From assembly GCF_028369055.1 (NCBI RefSeq), contig NZ_JAQNCZ010000002.1:186001-250000 (forward strand): DNA of 64,000 bases, given 5' to 3'. This document shows, piece after piece, positions 57,101-64,000 of the stretch (positions within the stretch are counted from its first letter, which is position 1; the number at the start of each line of letters is the position of its first letter). A model generated the notes under the pieces. That model did not search any database. It was not told where the DNA came from and saw only the letters and a list, made by a program, of their open reading frames with translations. Position numbers and translations under genes: made by a program. Source of the stretch: Cognatishimia sp. SS12. GTDB lineage: Bacteria; Pseudomonadota; Alphaproteobacteria; Rhodobacterales; Rhodobacteraceae.

Positions 57101-57600
57101 AGCGGGACATTGCCCTAAAGCAATTGAAGCGAGTCGAAGTCTACCGCGATAATTCCCAAGCGCTGAAGGAGCTCAACGAAAAAATTGAATTTCTCGAAGG
57201 CAATTCGGTCAAAACCTATCACGCCGCTGAGGCGGTCGTGCGCGAAGGCGGGCAGGTTGCTGTGCTGCGCCCGATTGATGCGCCGCGACTGAAATTGCGC
57301 CACCTGCGCACGCTGAAAAAACGCGATTATCAGGTGGTGGTGGCGATCAATCGTGGCGACGCGGTTGACCATGCGGTGGTGATTACCAAGTTTGAAATGA
57401 AAGATGGGCAGATCCATCGTGTGCATTGGTTTGACCCGGCGCATGACGCCATTCTAAGCGCCCCGGCCAAGACCTTTGACAACATGATTGCGCGGCGCGA
57501 GGCGCTGACGACCAAGATTGACGTCGAAAACAATCAAAGCGTGACAACCGTGGCGCAGCCGATTGTCTTGGCCTACCGCGCTGCGGGTTACGCTGAATGA
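54175..57600 (+). CDS. Large exported protein with C-terminal papain/C39-like cysteine domain
   Basis: A 1141-residue protein with no family I can name. It has a signal peptide (to about residue 25), a coiled coil to about 185, a Pro/Ala linker, and a beta-rich part near 210-370. After a long unassigned middle, the last 260 residues look like a papain/C39-type peptidase: GGTCAGASTAY with Cys908, DHAVVIT with His1066 and HWFDPAHD with Asp1087, in the order and context expected. A helical hairpin (about 935-1010) is inserted between Cys and His. Activity is inference. ATG 54175 follows AGGA by eight bases. It stands next to tRNA-Thr and converges on another exported protein. Confidence 0.72.
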   Translation: MKIGRLFIASIFALGLLAVVPDVHADETVAAKVTQDYQSEMERLRLLAASNADQFAAASADLRSELEKQIGVSEESAVKSDKLADRYRRLAAAAEAAARDRQRAAQTSEDNAKEFKDGDSFKALLLESAQNDRISATEAQDRADSRRKLAVEWRGRAEQQRARVAALRAQIAALERLATVPDTAPQPAAAPQPEAPENTLEALFNPEDGAHPGFEVADVLGLWRPKSGPQFPMAIVQKRPGDEAFPYDLQIHTSGRVWEATFTGFPAGDIGRSQQARIVATYTPQPAEMNPDIPDWVTAIIDGHLKWRLEIDETGSLFDPKLRVKWYRGEVRWTEGEDRTAWVEGDGVPLVYEMEFEPLIDVTLGQAAVLWLEPVERRGRVQVGANPTETDYVAKRITDLIKHQPFKIKVKLPIELAKERGPKLTVKIEGLKGGDTNEFELIGPTVTRITTGNRGIVYTHSGEVTLADYGSEPTRNPQFMSLGHLAQNWTRSMDAGKRLDLSLANGEEVKFSYDGAAQSIHLWDTHIRHGLALHERTLATHLAQADETIRDSNQSNALREAAVKRWRLLKNYQTLVAREDLLEIHKYYLGELYLTKGIGGANIICTGDECQTMPLRNPIFKVPPAGITKIAGLASVPDGEPAYFTSQIELYVEILTGEKKTPAALRVRNAVNWVNQGEADLVALALKGASDKARTQFQNTVADIAYAIPRGLTEDVHIALYAKNLKDKPVSKADRQLTITKFFVDYLMNKGAAFTSRGIVRLRQRALSPVGNRAMTRALLHGADAGAAAASTRVVRDLDASTDATVRQAVQDLPDSVTPGQTRQLAVALDDDAALDGDIVCRNRDVDTVIAADGGNAWSKLIQEALDEEAAPKPLRLRQREVRRAYRGHPGVKVEEIDVFARQKGGTCAGASTAYAMREMFGDHITLDGVINGIAENLHSTTEKQIQRARQKVRRIQDRLIENTENGRPTAELIEERDIALKQLKRVEVYRDNSQALKELNEKIEFLEGNSVKTYHAAEAVVREGGQVAVLRPIDAPRLKLRHLRTLKKRDYQVVVAINRGDAVDHAVVITKFEMKDGQIHRVHWFDPAHDAILSAPAKTFDNMIARREALTTKIDVENNQSVTTVAQPIVLAYRAAGYAE

Positions 57601-57621
57601 CGTAAGCCTCAAGGCCGTGAA

Positions 57622-59103
57622 TTAGGGCAAGGCGGTGTCTGCCGCCCCCATTGCGCTGTCATAGGTTTTTGCGGTTTGGGTCTGTGCATCGCGCGTCAGC
57701 ACCTTGGGATAGGCAAAGGGCGTGTGAATGCTGGTGACTTTGGGGGTGCTGCCAAAATAACTGCGGTGGGTGACATGCAGGCCCCAATGGCCGCCTTCCA
57801 GGGTCAGTTTGCGTGTGCCAGGCTCAATCTGAGCTGTGACCTCGATCCACTCGGGCGGGGACCAGGACGCAATCAGTTCTTCGACGATAACGGCGGGCAA
57901 ATCGCTGTTGAAACTGTCGCGCGGATCAAGTTTCGTGCGCCGCCCGCGAATGGTGCGGCCGTCAAAATTGGCTTCTGGAAAATCATAGCGCCAGCCATTG
58001 GGCAACGTCGTATAGATCGAAATCGGCACTGCGCCCGCCTCAGAGGATTGTTCAAAGGACACCGGATCGTCCTGTTCCACTGGCAAGGCGTCTGATCCGC
58101 TCAGCGCGGCCCGGATTTCTGCGATCCGGGTATCCATTTCGGCAATCACCGCTTCGGCATTTTCGACCAAAGGCTGTTCGCCCCGGAACTGCCAAGGCGC
58201 GTCGAGACGCCGAAATTTTTCCTGCCGCAAGACGGTGTCAGTGGTCGGATCAAACCAAACGTATTCCTTCGCCGTGCTGACCCGCGCGCGGCGGGTTTCA
58301 AGATCGGCGAGCTCGCTGCGCAGCTCTACCGGACTGGGCGATGCTTCATCGGTTGGGGTGTCGGTGCCGTCGCTCGCGATAAACAACCAGACCAGACCAT
58401 CATTATCGACCCATTCACCCCAGATGTTGCGTTCGATCTCGACAAAATCCGCTTCGGTTAAGACATCCAAGGGCGTGTCATCGGGCGTCAGCGTCGTCAC
58501 TAGGTCGCCGCTTTCGGGGTCAATCGTAACATCCACGTCGGCGGTCAGGGCCGATTGGAACCGCGCCTCTTTGGTGTTGTCAAACAGCGTGATGGCGAAT
58601 TGGCTGGTTTCCGGGTTCCATTCGATAGTAACCAGCTCACCTTCTTCGGTCTTCTGCGACCACTTCGGCGGGTCTACATTCAACGTGCGCGCCGATTTCA
58701 GGGCCGAGAGCGCGCGGGCGAGATCGTCCCCTTCCAGCCGATTGGACAGCAGGCGCTCCGCCTGGGCGGAGGACACATTCAACAACCCGCTGAGTTCTTT
58801 GCGATGGGCCGGATTTGAAAAATCGAGCCCCAGTGACTCGGCCAAGACCTTGGCTTGCCCCGCGCCGCGCGGCGGCTGTTTGGGAAAATAGCGCACGCGC
58901 ATATCGTCAATGGTTTGCCGCGTGCGCTCAATCGCTTTGCGTTTGCCCGGTGACGCATCGGGCCCGGCGACCACCTGTTCTTTGACCTCGGCCCAGAACG
59001 TGCCGGTTAATGCGGCCAGATCGCCGGGGATTGACTGCGCCAGCGCAGCAGAGGACCAAAGACAGGTCGCGGCCAGCCACAGGGCAGGCCGTCGCCAAGG
59101 CAT
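57622..59103 (-). CDS. Exported protein of unknown function next to a VWA protein
   Basis: A 493-residue protein with a signal peptide (RPALWLAATCLWSSAALA, cleavage after about residue 22) and no domain I recognise. The N-terminal 150 residues are helical and charged; two later segments, NIWGEWVDNDGLVWLFIAS and GHWGLHVTHRSYFGS, have the G-x-W spacing of small beta barrels, loosely echoing VLGLWRPKSG in the neighbouring 1141-residue protein. ATG 59103 gives the signal peptide but has no ribosome site; a GC-rich hairpin lies just upstream. A TTG at 59169 inside the VWA gene is in frame. It likely shares an mRNA with the VWA gene. Confidence 0.7.
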   Translation of the reverse strand: MPWRRPALWLAATCLWSSAALAQSIPGDLAALTGTFWAEVKEQVVAGPDASPGKRKAIERTRQTIDDMRVRYFPKQPPRGAGQAKVLAESLGLDFSNPAHRKELSGLLNVSSAQAERLLSNRLEGDDLARALSALKSARTLNVDPPKWSQKTEEGELVTIEWNPETSQFAITLFDNTKEARFQSALTADVDVTIDPESGDLVTTLTPDDTPLDVLTEADFVEIERNIWGEWVDNDGLVWLFIASDGTDTPTDEASPSPVELRSELADLETRRARVSTAKEYVWFDPTTDTVLRQEKFRRLDAPWQFRGEQPLVENAEAVIAEMDTRIAEIRAALSGSDALPVEQDDPVSFEQSSEAGAVPISIYTTLPNGWRYDFPEANFDGRTIRGRRTKLDPRDSFNSDLPAVIVEELIASWSPPEWIEVTAQIEPGTRKLTLEGGHWGLHVTHRSYFGSTPKVTSIHTPFAYPKVLTRDAQTQTAKTYDSAMGAADTALP

Positions 59104-59131
59104 CGGGCGGCCCGTTGGGGCCGCCGGATCT

Positions 59132-60496
59132 TCAGTTTTCGATCGAAGTGATTTCAAGCTTGTCGACAAACAACAGGGCCTCCCCTTGCGCGCCTTCTGG
59201 ATTGAAAACGCCGACCGACAGGGCCAAGCCGCCCGGGCTGCGCAGCGATGTCAGTTTCTCTGTGGACATCACGAAATGTGTGTCCTGATCGCCGTCGCCA
59301 ATATCAAGCGTCGCGTAATAGCTGCGGCCTCGTTTGTGCAGCGTCAATTGCGCGCTTTCCAATGCGAACCGTTCCATGAAGGTGTCATATTCTTCGAATG
59401 TCGGACCACCACAGCCAAAGTCACCGATCAAAGGCGTTTCAAACTTGGTTTCGGTCCCGCTTGATTTTTTCTTCAGGCTCAGACCGATGGAATCGCAGGT
59501 ATTGGTCCGGGAGCGATTGGCCCAGAACTGTGCACCAAGGTAATTGTCCTTATCCTTCCAAAGGCCGAACCAAAGTGAATCACGCCCGGTCTTGAATTCA
59601 CCCGCAAAGGTGACGGTTGCGTCCCAGTCGCCTTGCGGCAGAACACTGGTGTCCAGCGTCATGAAATTTTCGGAGCCTTCAATATCAAACCCGGCTGGAC
59701 CGGAGTTGAGGATCAGAAGATTGCTGTCCTCGACAATAAACCCCTCTGGGTTGGGATTATTGACGGTCCAGTCGCCAGCCATGTCGGGATCAAAGTCATC
59801 GAGATAGGCCGAAACGCGCACCGGCGCTTTGGGGGTTGGCGCGGGCGGTTCTGGGCGTGTGACCACCTGCGCGACGCGGGTGACTTCGGCAAGTGCGGAA
59901 TTCAGGCCGCGCGCATCAGCGGCATCAAGATAAATCCCGCGCCCGGCATCCGCGATGCATTTCAGCTGCTCGCGCGCGCTGGCGTCGACGTCAAAACCGA
60001 CCGCGTGCACCTTGGTTTCTGCGCCCATGGCAGCAAGGGTTTTTGCGGTCTCGCAGGGGTTGCCGCCGCAGGTTTCGATGCCATCTGAGATCAAGACAAC
60101 TTGGTTGATGGCGTCATTGGTCTGAAAGACCCCGCCCGCCGCGGCGAGGGCCCCGGAAATTGGCGTTTTGCCTGTCGGCGTCAACCCTTCAAGGCGGTCC
60201 AGAATTTGCTGGTTTTCCAATTCGCCCAGACCGGCGATCACCTCGATGTCATTGCAATCACCTTGGCTGCGATGGCCGTAGGCCACCAAGGCCAACTGCG
60301 ACTCGGGATCAAGATCATCCAACATGGATCGCATCGCTGTGCGGGCGGTGTCGATTTTCGCCACCCCGTCGATTTGCCCCCACATCGAGTTCGATGCGTC
60401 AAGGACATAGACAATGTTCGCGCTTGAAGCGGCGAAGGCTGACGTCGACATGGCCGTCGCCAAGGCAAGGCCGTACCACGAATATTTTACATTCAT
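59132..60496 (-). CDS. Exported von Willebrand A protein with lectin-like C-terminal half
   Basis: A 454-residue protein: signal peptide (ALATAMSTSAFA), then a VWA domain (about 27-215) with an intact MIDAS site, Asp33-x-Ser35-x-Ser37 in VLDASNSM, TGKTPISGAL and LISDGIETCGG. After a Pro-rich linker (PEPPAPTPKAP) the C-terminal 220 residues form a beta-rich domain with FDIEGSENFMTLDTSVL and WFGLWKDKDNYLGAQFWANRS, like a concanavalin/LamG sheet. VWA domains bind ligands through a metal ion. ATG 60496 has AGGAG eight bases upstream. It is upstream of, and on the same strand as, the 493-residue protein; divergent from the dehydrogenase. Confidence 0.85.
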   Translation of the reverse strand: MNVKYSWYGLALATAMSTSAFAASSANIVYVLDASNSMWGQIDGVAKIDTARTAMRSMLDDLDPESQLALVAYGHRSQGDCNDIEVIAGLGELENQQILDRLEGLTPTGKTPISGALAAAGGVFQTNDAINQVVLISDGIETCGGNPCETAKTLAAMGAETKVHAVGFDVDASAREQLKCIADAGRGIYLDAADARGLNSALAEVTRVAQVVTRPEPPAPTPKAPVRVSAYLDDFDPDMAGDWTVNNPNPEGFIVEDSNLLILNSGPAGFDIEGSENFMTLDTSVLPQGDWDATVTFAGEFKTGRDSLWFGLWKDKDNYLGAQFWANRSRTNTCDSIGLSLKKKSSGTETKFETPLIGDFGCGGPTFEEYDTFMERFALESAQLTLHKRGRSYYATLDIGDGDQDTHFVMSTEKLTSLRSPGGLALSVGVFNPEGAQGEALLFVDKLEITSIEN

Positions 60497-60732
60497 ATTT
60501 GTTGCTCCTGCTGGTTGGCTTGACGATAGCGTCTCCACTGAGCGCTGTCATGAATTCTTTGTGCCCACCGCTTTGTGGCCCAGAGCCTTTGCTTTTGCCT
60601 CTACCGACAGCGGGCAGGTTTCGACTGCTGCAAACATTTCGCTACCAAAATATGTTTTTTATTGATAAAGAACAATTTGCACCCATCTGGTGGTGCGCGT
60701 TGATCATAGAGCTGGGGCAACCACAGGATATT

Positions 60733-61767
60733 ATGGAAACACTTGTTATTTCATCCGTGGGAAAAACCGAGTTTCGGCAGGCAGACTCGCCCGATGTCGG
60801 GCCGGGCATGGTCTTGCTTGATGTCGATGTTGTCGGGCTGTGCGGCAGTGACCTGAACACGTTTCGTGGGCTCAACCCGCTTGCGCAATTGCCGCGGGTG
60901 CCGGGTCATGAGATTGGCGGCACCATTGTTGCCGTCGGCGCAGATGTTCCTGCCGATTTTGCGCCGGGCGCTCGGGGCATTGTGGTTCCTTACAGCAACT
61001 GCGGCGCGTGCAGCGCATGTCGCGCTGCGCGGTCAAACGCCTGCAAACACAACCAGACCCTCGGTGTTCAGCGCGATGGCGGTCTGAGCGAGCAGCTGGT
61101 TGTTCCCTATGACAAGCTGATCCTCAATGACACGTTGACCCAACGCGAAATGGCCTTGGTAGAGCCGCTTTCCGTTGGCTTTCACGCGGTTGCCCGCGGT
61201 GCCGTCCAGGCCGGGGACACTGTTTTGGTCATCGGCGCGGGGATGATTGGCGTCGGGGCGATTTTGGGGGCTTTGGCCAGGGGCGCGCGCGTTCTTGTTG
61301 CCGAGGTCAGCGAGGCCAAGCGCGCAATGCTTGAAGGGCTGGGGGATGTGACGATGATCAACCCGCTGCAAGAGGATCTGGCGCAAGCCACCCTTGCGCG
61401 AACCGACGGCCATGGCGCGGATGTCGTCATCGAAGCGGTGGGCTTGCCTGAAACTTTCCGCGCCGCGGTGGATCTTGTGTGTTTTGCCGGGCGGGTTGTT
61501 TACGTCGGCTATGCCAAGGATGAAGTGGCCTATAACACCGCGCTCTTTAACCTCAAGGAACTGGATATTTTCGGCTCACGCAATGCGAGCCGCGCGGATC
61601 TGGACGCGGTGATCACCTATCTGGAAAACCACAGGGACTTGGCGGAAAAATTGATCTCGCGGGTGTTCCCTTGGAAGGACGCTTTAGACGCGCTGCCGTA
61701 TTGGGAGGCCAACCGCCAGCAGACCTTCAAAGTCATGATCGAACTAAAGGACAAGCCAAATGACTGA
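60733..61767 (+). CDS. Zinc-dependent medium-chain alcohol/polyol dehydrogenase
   Basis: A 344-residue MDR dehydrogenase. Catalytic zinc ligands Cys37 (GLCGSD), His59 and Glu60 (GHEIGG), and a structural zinc set Cys90, Cys93, Cys96, Cys104 are present; the NAD loop is VLVIGAGMIGVGAI. It resembles sorbitol, idonate or galactitol dehydrogenases. ATG 60733 (METLVISSVGK) follows AGGA; the frame is open far upstream but antisense to the VWA gene there. It overlaps the SDR gene by eight bases, so they form an operon for a sugar acid or polyol. Confidence 0.93.
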   Translation: METLVISSVGKTEFRQADSPDVGPGMVLLDVDVVGLCGSDLNTFRGLNPLAQLPRVPGHEIGGTIVAVGADVPADFAPGARGIVVPYSNCGACSACRAARSNACKHNQTLGVQRDGGLSEQLVVPYDKLILNDTLTQREMALVEPLSVGFHAVARGAVQAGDTVLVIGAGMIGVGAILGALARGARVLVAEVSEAKRAMLEGLGDVTMINPLQEDLAQATLARTDGHGADVVIEAVGLPETFRAAVDLVCFAGRVVYVGYAKDEVAYNTALFNLKELDIFGSRNASRADLDAVITYLENHRDLAEKLISRVFPWKDALDALPYWEANRQQTFKVMIELKDKPND

Positions 61768-62539
61768 GGCAACCATTCTGACAACGCAATATGGGCTGGG
61801 TGGTAAACGCGCTCTTGTGACCGGGGGTGGCACTGGCATCGGCAAGGCGATTGCCAGCAGCTTGGCGCAAAGTGGTGCGCAGGTGGTGATCGCCGGCCGG
61901 CGTGCGGATGTGCTGCGCGGCGCCTGCGCTGACATCGGATATCGCGTGGATTACGCCGTGCTCGATCTCACAGATCTGCCCAGCATCGCCCCATTTGCAG
62001 AGGCGCTGCATGCCAAGTTTGGCTGTTTTGATATCCTGATCAACAATGCTGGAAACACGATCAAGAAACCTTTTTTGGACTCAACGATCGACGAATTTGA
62101 TCAGGTGTTTGATGTCCATGTACGTGGCGCGATTGAACTCAGTCGGGCGATCATCGCAAAAATGCGCGCTGAGCAGCGCGAGGGATCGGTGCAATTCATC
62201 TCTTCAATGACCGCCTATATCGGCCAGCCAGATGTATCGGGCTATACGGTGTCAAAAACCGCGATCAACGGGGTGATCCGGGCGTTGTCGGCTGAGGTTG
62301 CTCAACACCGTATCCGCGTGAACGGTGTGGCCCCGGGCTGGATTGACACCGATGTTTTTCGGACCGCGACCAGAGGTGATCCTGAACGCAAAGCCAAGAT
62401 CATGGGTCGCATCCCGATGGGCGAGCTTGGGCAGCCAGAAGATATCGGCTGGGCCTGCGCCTATCTGGCCTCGCGCGCCGCGCGTTATGTGACGGGCCAG
62501 GTCTTGTTGGTGGATGGCGGCGGCGCGACGGGGTTTTAG
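61760..62539 (+). CDS. SDR-family oxidoreductase
   Basis: A 259-residue classical SDR: VTGGGTGIGKAIA (TGxxxGIG), NNAGN, and the catalytic Ser, Tyr and Lys in FISSMTAYIGQPDVSGYTVSKTA. The C-terminal LASRAARYVTGQVLLVDGG is standard. Relatives act on gluconate, fructuronate or 2-keto-sugar acids; the substrate is not known. It overlaps the dehydrogenase gene by eight bases and precedes a GntR gene by 40. Confidence 0.93.
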   Translation: MTEATILTTQYGLGGKRALVTGGGTGIGKAIASSLAQSGAQVVIAGRRADVLRGACADIGYRVDYAVLDLTDLPSIAPFAEALHAKFGCFDILINNAGNTIKKPFLDSTIDEFDQVFDVHVRGAIELSRAIIAKMRAEQREGSVQFISSMTAYIGQPDVSGYTVSKTAINGVIRALSAEVAQHRIRVNGVAPGWIDTDVFRTATRGDPERKAKIMGRIPMGELGQPEDIGWACAYLASRAARYVTGQVLLVDGGGATGF

Positions 62540-62579
62540 ATGTTAGTCTTAATGGCACGCATGTTCACGAAGGACCCCC

Positions 62580-63479
62580 ATGTCGCGAGATAACTCCATC
62601 TACAAAGATGCACTTAACCGCAGCCTTGGCTATGTGGCGTCGCTCGGCTTGGGCGGCACTTTGCCTTCAGAGCTGGAATTGACCCAGCGGCTTGGCATCA
62701 GCCGCACCACCGTGCGCGCGGTGCTTGCGCATTTGCATGACATCGGCGTGATTGACTGGTCAGGCCGCAGCAAGCGTGTGCTGCGTGCCCCGCGCGACGC
62801 AGATTATTTCGCCAAGGAAGAGACGCTGTCCACCAGCGCGCGCGTAGAGACGCAGTTTATGGAATATATCCTGGGCGGGGATCTGAAGCCGGGCGCCATT
62901 TTGCACGAAAGCGAGTTGGTGCGCGCGTTCGGGGCCAGCACATCGGTACTACGGGAATTTTTGATCAAGTTCTCGCGCTTTGGATTGATCGACAAGGAAC
63001 CCAACCGCCACTGGGTTTTGCGCGGCTTTACCAAAGACTTTGCGATGGAATTGTTCGATGTCCGCGACATGTTTGAAAAGCGCGCTTTTGATAGGCTGCT
63101 GACCAAAGGCAAGGACAGTCCGGCCTATCAGTCATTGCTAAAGCTCGAAGGCGCGCATAGAGAAATCGCGCGCAATATCGAGGCGGAATATCTGCGGTTC
63201 CCGCGCCTTGATGAGAAATTTCACCGCATTCTGATCCAAGACATGAACAACCGGTTTATCGATGATTTCTTCGAGCTGGTTTCGGTGATCTTCCACTACC
63301 ACTACCGCTGGAACAAACAAGACGAACAAGACCGCAATCTTGCTGCCTGCCAGCAACACCTATCGGTGATTGAGGCCCTGAGAAACGGCGATGACGCCGC
63401 AGCACGCGCGCAGTTTCATGGGCATCTGAATGCAGCGCGCGAAACTTTGCTGGCCTCGGTGACATGGGACTCAGCGTGA
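62580..63479 (+). CDS. GntR/FadR-family transcription regulator
   Basis: A 299-residue regulator: a winged helix with LPSELELTQRLGISRTTVRAVLAHLHDIGVI near the N-terminus and a long C-terminal all-helical FCD-like domain (EKRAFDRLLTKGKDS, then HRILIQDMNNRFIDDFFELV). It is slightly longer than usual GntR/FCD proteins (about 230-250), with an insertion before the FCD part that contains a second helix-turn-helix-like stretch (LHESELVRAFGASTSVLREFLIKFSRFGL). Likely the operon's local regulator. I could not identify its operator. Confidence 0.9.
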   Translation: MSRDNSIYKDALNRSLGYVASLGLGGTLPSELELTQRLGISRTTVRAVLAHLHDIGVIDWSGRSKRVLRAPRDADYFAKEETLSTSARVETQFMEYILGGDLKPGAILHESELVRAFGASTSVLREFLIKFSRFGLIDKEPNRHWVLRGFTKDFAMELFDVRDMFEKRAFDRLLTKGKDSPAYQSLLKLEGAHREIARNIEAEYLRFPRLDEKFHRILIQDMNNRFIDDFFELVSVIFHYHYRWNKQDEQDRNLAACQQHLSVIEALRNGDDAAARAQFHGHLNAARETLLASVTWDSA

Positions 63480-63491
63480 GGGAAACAAGCC

Positions 63492-63779
63492 ATGCAACAT
63501 GATCCCCGCCTTCTCGTCTTATCCGGTCAGGATAATGTTGCTGTTCTGACCGCCACGGTGCACGCCGGCGAATGCATTCAGGTCGCAGGGCGCGCGATTG
63601 AAATTGCCAGCACATTGGGCCTTGGTCACAAACTGGCCCTGCGCGCCATTCGGGCCGGGGATGACATTGTCAAATACGGCTTTCCCATTGGCTTTGCCGC
63701 CGAGGATATCGCGCTGGGCGGGCATGTGCATGTCCACAATCTGAGCAGCCGCTACACCACGGTTGAGATCACGGAGTAG
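63492..63779 (+). CDS. UxaA-type small subunit (SAF domain)
   Basis: A 95-residue SAF-domain protein: GHKLALRAIRAGDDIVKYGFPIGFAAEDIALGGHVHVHNL, as in the N-terminal part of altronate/galactarate dehydratases (UxaA/GarD). The His residues of HVHVHNL are typical. It is encoded apart from the large catalytic part, which follows after three bases. The pair would dehydrate a sugar acid or similar compound. Confidence 0.92.
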   Translation: MQHDPRLLVLSGQDNVAVLTATVHAGECIQVAGRAIEIASTLGLGHKLALRAIRAGDDIVKYGFPIGFAAEDIALGGHVHVHNLSSRYTTVEITE

Positions 63780-63782
63780 AGC

Positions 63783-64000
63783 ATGAGCGATATGATGGCC
63801 TGGCCGCGCAAGGATGGCCGCAAGGGGATACGCAATGTGGTGCTCGTCGCCTATCTGGTGGAATGCGCCCATCATGTGTGCAAACAGATCGCGCGGCCAT
63901 TTGCCGAAACGGATGTGCAGGTTATCGGGTTTTCCGGCTGTTTTCCGTCTGACTATGGCCAACAGATGATGGAAGCGCTGTGCACCCATCCCAATGTCGG
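63783..64000 (+). CDS. UxaA-family dehydratase large subunit (3' end beyond window)
   Basis: The first 72 codons are visible. The product begins MSDMMAWPRKDGRKGIRN and continues VVLVAYLVECAHHVCKQI, with the GRKGIRN-x-VLV hallmark of UxaA/GarD large domains and an early Cys in FSGCFPSDYGQQMM. It follows the SAF subunit by three bases. Catalysis in the family is iron-dependent. The rest of the gene lies past base 64000. Confidence 0.9.
   Translation, partial: MSDMMAWPRKDGRKGIRNVVLVAYLVECAHHVCKQIARPFAETDVQVIGFSGCFPSDYGQQMMEALCTHPNV

Noticed and set aside
60917..60925. Nine-base match to the tRNA-Thr 3' end (GCGGCACCA) as a possible attachment site
   Set aside because: Too short; it lies in codons for a conserved GGT segment of the dehydrogenase, so chance explains it.
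1..64000. CRISPR array, insertion sequence or prophage
   Set aside because: No regularly spaced repeats, transposase or phage-like gene was seen anywhere in the window.

Overview
The window is a stretch of alphaproteobacterial chromosome, most likely from the Rhodobacteraceae (Roseobacter group). The basis is gene content and order: rho-mnmE-mnmG-rsmG-parA-parB facing maf-aroE-coaE-dnaQ across one intergenic gap, the regB-senC-regA redox cluster, alphaproteobacterial-type AddAB, a Mic60 homologue next to hemD, and many short proteins (DUF1127, DUF2853, PRC-barrel, Lin0512) common in this family. Coding is dense, GC-rich and full of 1-25 bp overlaps. No insertion sequence, prophage or CRISPR array was seen.

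Layout. 1-3.1 kb: ribokinase-type kinase (cut by the window edge) and the malic enzyme-PTA hybrid MaeB. 3.3-11.7 kb: mutS, a TPM-domain membrane protein, grpE/hrcA, rph-rdgB-hemW and a small YbaN-type membrane protein. 11.7-19.05 kb: parB, parA, rsmG, mnmG, mnmE, rho and hemJ, all leftward, with two perfect parS sites inside rsmG and at the start of mnmG. 19.05-19.47 kb: an AT-rich gap with five DnaA-box-like 9-mers and a perfect IHF consensus, the best candidate for the chromosomal origin; genes point away from it on both sides. 19.5-25.7 kb: maf, aroE, coaE, dnaQ, secB, fxsA, a Tim44-like gene, mltA, smr. 25.7-29.3 kb: hslVU, a DUF1127 gene, two tandem Lin0512-family genes, trxA. 29.4-37.8 kb: a leftward operon tsaE, amgK-like, murU-like, addB, addA. 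37.9-40.7 kb: regB, senC, regA. 40.7-54.1 kb: GNAT and HD-domain genes, ahcY, a ketopantoate-reductase-like gene, small exported proteins, EVE and YciI proteins, gpsA, tsaD, then hemD-mic60-hemY and tRNA-Thr(CGT).

54.2-60.5 kb is the least ordinary part: three exported proteins of unknown function next to the tRNA. They are a 1141-residue protein ending in a papain/C39-like Cys-His-Asp domain, a 493-residue protein with no recognised domain, and a von Willebrand A protein with a lectin-like C-terminal half. 60.7-64 kb starts a catabolic operon for a sugar acid or related polyol (Zn-dependent dehydrogenase, SDR, GntR regulator, split UxaA-type dehydratase) that runs off the window.

How the parts fit. 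The centre is an origin-proximal housekeeping block: origin, ParABS segregation, tRNA modification, repair and protein quality control. Tetrapyrrole genes are scattered through it (hemW, hemJ, hemD, hemY-like), with the RegBA redox regulators nearby. The accessory material is at the right end. All functional statements rest on motifs and gene order read by eye; no database search was run.
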